A stretch of 32,454 bases of DNA. Origin: Isotricha intestinalis (Eukaryota > Ciliophora > Litostomatea > Vestibuliferida > Isotrichidae). The stretch is taken from the NCBI GenBank assembly GCA_023807065.1, contig JAJJLU010000547.1, positions 1 to 32,454 on the forward strand. Direction: 5' to 3'. Both the position numbers and the translations under genes were made by a program. Below, piece by piece: positions 26,301-32,454 of the stretch. Below the pieces are notes generated by a model. The model was given only the letters and a program-made list of their open reading frames with translations. It had not been told where the DNA came from and made no database searches. Position 1 is the first letter of the stretch, and each line of letters starts with the position of its first letter.

Positions 26301-27215
26301 TTAAAAAGACCAAACTTTAATTAAACCTCCAGCACCATAAGAAATAATTAAACAATCATTTAATGCTATAATTCCAAAAATAGAACTTTCATGAGCATCT
26401 TCAATATATTGAACACATTGAAAATTATCTTTTCTAAAAACTTTTATATAATTATAAGCACAAATTAAGAAATATTCTATATCTTCCATGATAAAAATAC
26501 CATAACACCAAAAATCTTTTTTAAATTTTCTAACTATTTTTTTTTCATTAATTGAAATAATTTTCATAAACATTCTTAAACTTCCAATAATAATTTTATC
26601 ATTATTAATTCTTTCAATAGCATTAGTTTTATGACAACAAACATCTTTTAAATAACATATAAAATTATAATTATTTAAATTCCATAAAAAAGTTCCATCA
26701 ACACCAGAAGTGATTAATATATTTTTATCTTCAATTAATAAAAAAGATTTAATTGAATTTGAATGATTTAAAGAAGTAATTAATTGATATTCTTTATTTT
26801 TTTTTTCTTCCCAAATTCTAACTGTTTTATCTTCTGAACATGATATTAATTTATTATTTGAATAATATATTACTTTATATATATCTCTATTATGTGCATT
26901 ATTTATAATTTGATTTAATATGTAGTTTTTTTCATTAAATATTTCTTGGTTTATCCAAGTCTTTATTGTTTTATCTTTTGAACATGTTACAAAATTATTT
27001 TCATCTTTAATATTTGAATAATATATTATATCTTCATGTGCTTTTTCAATTGTTTGAATTATATTAAAGTTAATATCATATATTTTAATTGATTTATTAT
27101 CTGATACTGAAATTATATTTTTGGAAGGAAATATTGATATATGATATATAATATTACATTTTTCATGAATTGTTTTTATTCTTTTTAATTGGAAGTTATT
27201 ACATTGAGTATTCAT
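26301..27215 (-). CDS. WD40-repeat protein, single seven-bladed propeller
   Basis: The frame encodes 304 residues, the size of one WD40 propeller with little else. Recognisable blades include SVSDNKSIKIYDI, VTCSKDKTIKTWI, ISCSEDKTVRIWEE, ITSGVDGTFLWNL, IIGSLRMFMKIISI and ISYGAGGLIKVWSF. Typical GH-equivalent positions are AHED, AHNRDI, NHSNSI and AHESSI. The last blade ends at the stop codon, so the ring is closed by the N-terminal strand. No other domain is present. It probably serves as a protein-protein scaffold, with unknown partners. The start is 92 bp from the divergent DUF4419 gene, so the two likely share a promoter region. Confidence 0.88.
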   Translation of the reverse strand: MNTQCNNFQLKRIKTIHEKCNIIYHISIFPSKNIISVSDNKSIKIYDINFNIIQTIEKAHEDIIYYSNIKDENNFVTCSKDKTIKTWINQEIFNEKNYILNQIINNAHNRDIYKVIYYSNNKLISCSEDKTVRIWEEKKNKEYQLITSLNHSNSIKSFLLIEDKNILITSGVDGTFLWNLNNYNFICYLKDVCCHKTNAIERINNDKIIIGSLRMFMKIISINEKKIVRKFKKDFWCYGIFIMEDIEYFLICAYNYIKVFRKDNFQCVQYIEDAHESSIFGIIALNDCLIISYGAGGLIKVWSF

Positions 27216-27307
27216 TATTTTTTTTTAATGTAATATATAAATTAGGGATTCAATTATTCTTTAAATTTAATTTTTGAAAAAAGAAAAAAAAAATAAAATA
27301 ATAAAAA

Positions 27308-28552
27308 ATGGGTAATTGTGAAGGTATAAGAAAAAGAGGAAAAAGATTAGACAATTCAAATAAAACAACCCCAACTTCAAATATAAGAATTATATCTCAA
27401 TCAACTCCCAATGGCGAAATATTAAAAAAAGAAACTCAAAAAGAAACAAAAACATATGAAACAATAAACAAAGAAAATTCCATTGAAAACAAATTAACTG
27501 AAGAAAAATATAATAAAAATGAAGAAACTACAAAAGAAGAAAAATCAAAAGTAATAGAAGAAAATATTAAAAATGAAGAAAAAACATTGAAAATTATTTT
27601 AAATACTAAATTACCTTCTCCAATAAAATGGTCTCAATGTAAAATAGATAATTTTGACAATCATAAAGTTTTATTAGGTTATTTAAATGCATATTTCGAT
27701 CATTGTCCTATTTTATTAAATCCTAATATTATTTGGCAATTAATATTAAATTCTTTTAGTGAATATATTAATAAATATCATGAAGATTTAAGAGAAAAAT
27801 TAGTTAACTTTTCAGGAAAAAGAAAAATAATAACTCATCAACTTGCTAAAAATTTTTCTGAAATAAAAGAAGAAGAAATAATAGAATATATATGTATTAA
27901 ATTATCAGAAAATATTAAAGATGATATGATAAATATTATGACTCCTAATTTTTCAACTTCTACTAAAAAAACAATCATTGCTGGTAAAGTTTCTATTTTA
28001 TCTACTTTTAGACAATATTTTAATTATAAAAGAGAAATTATTACCTGTGGAATTCCTTATATTAATTTAGAAGGTAGTTTAGAAGATTGGGAAAAAATTC
28101 TTGACAAGTTAAAATGTTTATCAAAGTATAATTTCAATACTTCAAAAATGGAAAAAGACATTGAAGAAATAATAAATAGTAAAAAAGGAAATATTAATAA
28201 AGATTTTTGGAGGAATATTATAATGGAAACAGAAAATGAAAATGAAAAAACTATTTATTGTTCTAATTTAAAAGAAAAAAGTAAAAGTATTTATGGTTGG
28301 ATTTGTGATTTTTATCCTTATATGGAAACTAATATTGGAAAAGATTCTTTTGATTTACCTTCTGAAATTACTAAATCTCCTTTATTATTATCTTTTGAGA
28401 AATTAAACGAAATTAATGTTATTTTAGAAGCTGGGATTATGGATTTAAAACAACATTCTGATACTTTATGTGTTGAACCTATTATTGATTATAAATTAAA
28501 GAGATTATATAATAAAAATGATGAAAGAAGTGATATTGATATTGATATTTAA
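27308..28552 (+). CDS. DUF4419 protein with N-terminal acylation motif
   Basis: The frame encodes 414 residues. The N-terminus MGNCEGIRKRGKR fits dual lipidation: Gly2 for myristate, Cys4 for palmitate, then a basic patch, which would place it on a membrane. Residues 10-95 are a Lys/Glu/Thr-rich disordered linker. From about 108 to 400 the DUF4419 pattern is clear: DHCPILLNPNIIWQLIL (131-147), FSEYINKYHEDLREKLV (150-166), FSGKRKI, NFSTSTKKTIIAGKVSI (214-230), FRQYFNYKREIITCGIPY (234-251), INLEGSLEDWEKILDKL (252-268) and WRNII followed by YGWICDFYPY. These match the family's order of conserved blocks. DUF4419 occurs in bacteria, fungi and protists and has no established function. The membrane-anchor fusion is inferred from the N-terminus only. 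The first about 250 bases use A- and C-ending codons and the rest use T-ending ones. Confidence 0.85.
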   Translation: MGNCEGIRKRGKRLDNSNKTTPTSNIRIISQSTPNGEILKKETQKETKTYETINKENSIENKLTEEKYNKNEETTKEEKSKVIEENIKNEEKTLKIILNTKLPSPIKWSQCKIDNFDNHKVLLGYLNAYFDHCPILLNPNIIWQLILNSFSEYINKYHEDLREKLVNFSGKRKIITHQLAKNFSEIKEEEIIEYICIKLSENIKDDMINIMTPNFSTSTKKTIIAGKVSILSTFRQYFNYKREIITCGIPYINLEGSLEDWEKILDKLKCLSKYNFNTSKMEKDIEEIINSKKGNINKDFWRNIIMETENENEKTIYCSNLKEKSKSIYGWICDFYPYMETNIGKDSFDLPSEITKSPLLLSFEKLNEINVILEAGIMDLKQHSDTLCVEPIIDYKLKRLYNKNDERSDIDIDI

Positions 28553-28788
28553 AAACCAGTTTTTTTAATGTAATATCTTTTTTAATATTAATAATTTAAA
28601 AAAAAATAATAAAATGAGTAATTAGTAAATTGATGACTTTAAACTTTTAAATTAAAAAAAATCAAAAATAAAATATAAATAATAAACTTAATATTTAAAA
28701 AAACACATAAATCATTCCTAATCAAAAAAAACTAAATAATTAAATAAATTTTAAAATAAACATCTGATTTAATATTATTTAACAAAAA

Positions 28789-31175
28789 ATGTCTAAAAAT
28801 TTCTTTTCATTTCAAAACACAATACCACTTCCAAATTCTTTTCAAAATTCTTTATCAAACAATAAAATTAAATCACCATATGAAACAAACATATTTAATC
28901 ATTATTCTACATTACAAAATAATTACAATCCAATAAATAATATAATGATAAGTGAATCTCCAGCTTCAATAGAATTAGAACCAAAGAAAAAAGAAATAGA
29001 TCTTATAATAAAGTAAAATAATAATATTATATTTTTTTTTAATTTTATAGAGTTAAATCGTCAGATCAAGAAGATCATGATGAACCAATGACAATAACTA
29101 TAATTTCTTCAGGAATAAAACAACAAAAAGTTCAAATTCAAATTACAAGTCCTCATGATCCTTTAATTTTATATATGCTTGATATTACTGAAGTTGAATT
29201 TCATCAAATTAAAAAAGAACAAAGCTTATTAATTGACTTTCAAAATTTTCCTTCTTTCCTTAATCAAATGTTAGATTTATGTAATGAAGATGAATTAAAA
29301 AAATACACTTGTATTTTACATAAAACTAGTATTTACGAAGCTTTACTTGTTATTCAGGAAAGAACTGATTTTAGAGAGTTAAATCATTTAATTTTAAGAG
29401 TTAATCAAGCTAATGATACTATCGTTAAAAAATTTTTAGGTGCTTTGTCTTTGGAGTTTAAAAGTAAATATGAAGATACTTTAAATAATTTTAATAATCT
29501 TTCTGTTAATGTTGATGATTTAAATAAAGAAAATGCAGATTTAAAAGAATTAATACTGAAAAATATGCAAGAACAAAAAAATTTGGAAGATAATTTATTA
29601 AATGAGAAAAATAATGAAATTAATCAAATTAAAGAAAATTTATTTCAAGAATCAAAAAATAAAATTGAAGAAATGGAAAAGGAGAAAAATTTAAAAATTA
29701 ATGATTTAGAAAATAAAATATCTTCTCTTCAAAAATCAATAGAAGAAATAACAAAAGAAAAACAAGAATTAGAAGATAATAAAATGAAATTAGAATTAAA
29801 TTACAAAGACTTAGAAGGTAAAAATGCAATATCAAACACAGAGATAAATGTATATAAAGAAGATATATTAAAATTAAGAGAAGATAATTCTAATTTAAAT
29901 CAAAAAAGTTTTAAACAAGAAAAAGAAATAACTGAATTAACTTTTAAATTACAAAACGCAGAAAAGCAATTAGAAGAAAAAAATAAAGGAGGAGAAAATT
30001 TAAATCAATTAGTAGATACATTATCAAAACAAAGAGAATCAAATGAAGATAATATAAAAAGTTTAAAAGCAGCAAATTTAAAATTAGAAGATAAATTACA
30101 AACAAGTATAAATGAAATAAATAAAGGAAATGAAATTATTCAAAAATTACAAGAAGAAATTAAAAGTATTAAATCTAAATATAAATCTGCTAAACAAGCT
30201 TTAAGTTCTCAAGAACAATTAACTCATGAAAAAGAAATGCAAATTGAAGATCAGTTAAGATTAATTGATGATGCTAAAAGAGAAAGTGATTTGAAAGATA
30301 AAGAAATTTCCGCTTTAAAAAATCAATTAAGTGGTTATTCTATTAAAATAAGTGAAAATGAAAAATTAATTGAAGATAATAAACAAATGATTATGTATTT
30401 AAATAAAACAAAAAATGATAATATGAATAATCCTTTTAGAAGTAGATTTATGAATAATAATAATAATGGTAATTTTATGGGTAATGATTTAAAAGGAAAT
30501 AACATAAATCAATTTAATCCATTAAATACAAATAATTCTAACTTCAATACTCAAAACAATAACTTCAATCCTAATAATAATAATAATATTACTTCAAGTA
30601 ACTTTAACACAAATAACAACTTTAACACATTAAACAACTATAATCCAAATAATAATTTAAACAAAAATACTTTTAATAACACTGAGAATAACTTTAATCC
30701 AAACAATAATAACTTTAATACAAATAATATTTATTCAAATAATTATTCAAACACAGGAAATTACTTTAATACTGGAATGATAAGAAACATGGGAACAAAT
30801 ATGGGACAATATGATACAACAGGGATGAATAATATGGGAATGTTTGGAACAGGAGATCAATTTTCAAATTCTCAAATGGAAAATATGGGAAATTCATCTA
30901 CATTAAATAACAGTGGTATGTTTATTATGCCTGAAACTAATTTTACTAATTTTAAAGCTGGTATTACTAATAATAAATATAATTATATGAATTCTACTAA
31001 TTCAACCAGTGGAAATTTACTTAATCATAAATATGGAATGATGGCTTCTTCTTTAAATAATAATAGTAATGATAATAACTCAGATTATGGTAAAAGTAGA
31101 GGAACTTATAATATTGAAGAAGAATTTCCAAGACAAATGATTAAACCTATGAATGTTGTTGGTAAAAATAATTAG
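28789..31175 (+). CDS. SAS6: SAS-6, centriole cartwheel protein, two exons
   Basis: Joining 28789-29012 and 29051-31175 gives 782 residues. An Asn/Ser-rich leader (1 to about 62) precedes the head domain (about 63-205): EIDLIIKVKS spanning the splice site, HDPLILYMLDITEVEF (110-125), LLIDFQNFPSFL (134-145) and ERTDFRELNHLIL (178-190). Phe182 in ERTDF aligns with the Phe of human ETNPF that drives head-to-head oligomerisation. A coiled coil spans about 217-529 and ends with the conserved LIEDNKQMIMYLNK (514-527). The tail (530-782) is Asn/Phe/Gly/Met-rich low complexity with repeating NNFN and GMxNMG motifs. SAS-6 dimers stack into the nine-fold cartwheel of basal bodies. Without the splice the PISA strand would be lost, since exon 1 runs into TAA. 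The long Asn-rich tail is specific to this lineage as far as I can tell. Confidence 0.9.
29013..29050 (+). other. 38-nt spliceosomal intron in SAS-6
   Basis: It begins GTAAAATAATAATATT and ends TTTTATAG, with a T-run before the AG, and contains an in-frame TAA. Splicing joins AA to A (Lys75) and continues GTT AAA TCG in frame with the SAS-6 head domain, where the first Met codon of exon 2 is at 29088. Confidence 0.88.
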
Positions 31176-31247
31176 GCTTTAAGTTTTAGATAATTTTTTT
31201 TTAATTTTTGATTTTTTTTTAATAAGAAAATATTTAATTTTTTTAAT

Positions 31248-31736
31248 TTAAGCAGGATAAACCATATTTTCTTCTTTAATTTGATATAAAACTTCATCTA
31301 AAAATTTCTTACTTTCATATTTTGCAATAGTTAAATTATGATCTAAATAATTTCCACAAGAAAATTCATCAGCGCCAGGAACGACTCCTTCATATTTGAG
31401 TATAAATTCAAATAAATCAATAACCATTTTAACAACATCTTTAGGTTCTAATTTTCCTTTAAGAAGAAGATAATATCCTGTTCTACAACCCATTGGACCA
31501 AAATATACTGTCTCCTTTTTGTAAGTCTCATGATTACGAAGGAAAGTTGCTCCAAGATGTTCTATTGCATGACATTCAGCTGTGTTCAATACTGGCTCAC
31601 GATTTGGTAACTTCATTCTTATGTCAAAAGTTGTTACTATTACTTCTCCTGTTTTGTTGTCGTAATCACGACGTGAAAGGTATATTCCACGGAGGAGACG
31701 TTTATGGTCTACTTTGAAACTTTCGATTTTTTCCAT
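31248..31736 (-). CDS. luxS: LuxS, S-ribosylhomocysteine lyase
   Basis: The frame encodes 162 residues, the normal length of bacterial LuxS. The start at 31736 (MEKIESFKVDH) matches the family N-terminus; an in-frame Met 35 codons upstream adds AT-rich noise and is rejected. The metal site is HAIEH (56-60) plus Cys127 in SCGNY. The catalytic Cys84 lies in GPMGCRTGYY and the base Glu59 in HAIEH. His11 and Arg40 (FDIR) are also kept, so the enzyme should be active. LuxS splits S-ribosylhomocysteine into homocysteine and DPD, precursor of AI-2, in the activated methyl cycle. The sequence (NTAECHAIEHLGATFLRNHE) is close in type to LuxS of gut Bacteroidetes/Firmicutes as I remember them. LuxS is a bacterial family, so transfer is likely. 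There is no signal peptide and no intron. The 5' half is clearly GC-richer (CGT, GAC, CTC codons) than neighbouring genes. It converges on SAS-6 with a 72 bp gap and lies about 690 bp from the telomere repeat. Confidence 0.95.
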   Translation of the reverse strand: MEKIESFKVDHKRLLRGIYLSRRDYDNKTGEVIVTTFDIRMKLPNREPVLNTAECHAIEHLGATFLRNHETYKKETVYFGPMGCRTGYYLLLKGKLEPKDVVKMVIDLFEFILKYEGVVPGADEFSCGNYLDHNLTIAKYESKKFLDEVLYQIKEENMVYPA

Positions 31737-32119
31737 TTTTTTAAAATGGTTTTTTTTTTTTTTTTGTTTTAAATATTTATTAATAATAATATAAAACTTA
31801 TATATAAAAATAAATAAATATTTTATCATAAAATGATTCATTTATCCTTTAATATCAAAAAAGAAATTTTATTTTGTAACATTATAATGATGATATATTG
31901 TCTTTGATTTAGGAATAAATAGAGATAAATATAAAAAAAGTAAAAAAATTTGAAGTCTTGAGAGAAAATGGATATTAATAGATTTAACAAATGGAAAATT
32001 AAATTTAGTTTTAGAAAAATTAAAAAATAAAATTAATATTCAAACTGAAATGAAGATGTTGATTTTATAAGAATAAATAATCTAGTAAAATAGTTAATAA
32101 AAATTTAATTTCAAAATAT
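31737..32119. other. Subtelomeric intergenic DNA
   Basis: It contains the LuxS 5' flank and AT-rich DNA. A plus-strand frame around 31960-32068 (WILIDLTNGKLNLVLEKLKN) looks faintly protein-like but has no start, is closed by stops on both sides and spans under 40 codons, so I do not call it a gene. Nothing else is visible. Confidence 0.4.
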
Positions 32120-32299
32120 TTATTTATTTAGACATAATCCATATTTATCATTTTTTAAATATTCTTCTAATCTTACTTCTCCTTTATGATTATTTTCACA
32201 ATTATATTTTATAAAATATTCATTGTTTCTTTCTATTAATTCAATTAAAGGTGTTTTATTACAATTAAAACATCTTTTAATATTTAAAAGAAGAAACAT
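32120..32299 (-). CDS. Small subtelomeric CxxC ORF
   Basis: A 59-residue frame starting MFLLLNIKRCFNCNKTP. It holds C-x2-C (CFNC, residues 10-13), then LIELIERNNEYFIKYNC with a third Cys, NNHKGEV, RLEEYLKND and a final GLC. The C-x2-C...C arrangement followed by a helix-like EEYLK segment looks like a small zinc-knuckle unit, of the kind that starts larger proteins in some AT-rich protists. It could be complete, a first exon, or a gene cut off near the chromosome end. It lies about 130 bp from the telomere-type array. Confidence 0.4.
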   Translation of the reverse strand: MFLLLNIKRCFNCNKTPLIELIERNNEYFIKYNCENNHKGEVRLEEYLKNDKYGLCLNK

Positions 32300-32425
32300 T
32301 TTGATTGTTATTATTTTTTATTTTTTCCATTTTAACTTTTAAATATAATTCATCTCTTAGTTAAACTATTTTTATTTTTTTCAAATATAAATATTTTAGA
32401 AGAATAAATATTTAACAATTAACAT

Positions 32426-32454
32426 GGGGATTGGGGATTGGGGATTGGGGATTG
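32426..32454 (+). repeat. Terminal (GGGGATT)n array, probable telomere
   Basis: Four perfect GGGGATT units (32426-32453) and the first base of a fifth run to the last base of the window. G-rich strand, 7-base unit and outward 5'-to-3' orientation are what a right-hand telomere shows. It resembles the G4T2/G4T4 telomeres of ciliates with an added A. The two internal palindromes are built from the same unit. Confidence 0.8.

Noticed and set aside
31493..31717. Plus-strand ORF opposite LuxS
   Set aside because: It is the complement of conserved LuxS codons, with no protein-like features.
31737..31841. 35-residue N-terminal extension of LuxS
   Set aside because: LuxS proteins begin at the MEKIESF position; the extension is AT-rich low complexity.
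31960..32068. Possible small plus-strand gene (WILIDLTNGKLNLVLEKLKN)
   Set aside because: No start codon in frame, stops on both sides, under 40 codons.
1..32454. Ciliate-type reassigned stop codons
   Set aside because: All long genes end cleanly with TAA, TAG or TGA, contain none in frame outside the two introns, and use CAA for Gln, so the standard code holds.
1..32454. tRNA or rRNA genes
   Set aside because: No GC-richer cloverleaf-sized patches outside coding regions were seen on either strand by eye; a covariance-model scan would settle it.
1..32454. Dictyostelid or anaerobic gut fungus as source
   Set aside because: Dictyostelids lack cilia genes such as CCDC40 and SAS-6. A gut fungus could have them, but a GGGGATT telomere and 27-nt introns do not fit what I know of those fungi. 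Not fully excluded.

Overview
The window is extremely AT-rich (GC-poor intergenic DNA dominated by A and T runs) and densely packed with intact eukaryotic genes: VPS13-type lipid transfer protein, WD40 proteins, a Rab GTPase, and two hallmark ciliary proteins, CCDC40 and the centriole cartwheel protein SAS-6. All three stop codons end genes (TAG after the 1784-3814 gene and SAS-6, TGA after Rab, TAA elsewhere) and glutamine is CAA, so the standard code is used. Introns are ultra-short (27 and 38 nt). The right edge is a perfect (GGGGATT)n array with the G-rich strand running outwards, as expected of a telomere. Together with bacterial-type genes (LuxS, a clostridial-type flavin oxidoreductase) this fits an anaerobic, probably gut- or rumen-dwelling, flagellated or ciliated protist. 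A litostome (rumen) ciliate macronuclear chromosome is my best guess. That is inference, not proof.

Layout. 1-20.3 kb: a possible ciliary protein (minus), a beta-propeller protein (plus), a type II membrane protein (minus), the 8.7 kb VPS13 gene (minus), CCDC40 (plus), two unknown proteins (plus) and a cysteine-rich protein with a ubiquitin-like C-terminus (plus). 20.3-25.2 kb is a dynamic region. Two about 80% identical secreted-protein genes (A at 20581, B at 24176) share about 490-570 bp of similar 3' flank, and a 230-270 bp upstream repeat also occurs twice. Between them lie two inverted telomere-like palindromes (21788-21811 and 23780-23805) enclosing a 2 kb segment with one obvious gene, an Old Yellow Enzyme-like oxidoreductase. 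25.4-32.45 kb: Rab GTPase, WD40 protein, a DUF4419 protein with a lipidation-type N-terminus, SAS-6, LuxS, a 59-residue CxxC ORF and the telomere array.

The two observations most worth pursuing are an apparently complete LuxS (S-ribosylhomocysteine lyase, source of the AI-2 signal precursor) within 1 kb of a eukaryotic telomere, and the arrangement of telomere-type repeats. Read by orientation, they divide the window into a left chromosome arm, a 2 kb gene-sized segment with telomere repeats at both ends, and an 8.7 kb segment with telomere repeats at both ends. This may be real chromosome fusion, an element with telomere-like termini, or a library or assembly chimera. Genes are tightly spaced (divergent pairs about 92-95 bp apart, convergent pairs 72-216 bp), so most regulatory sequence must be short.
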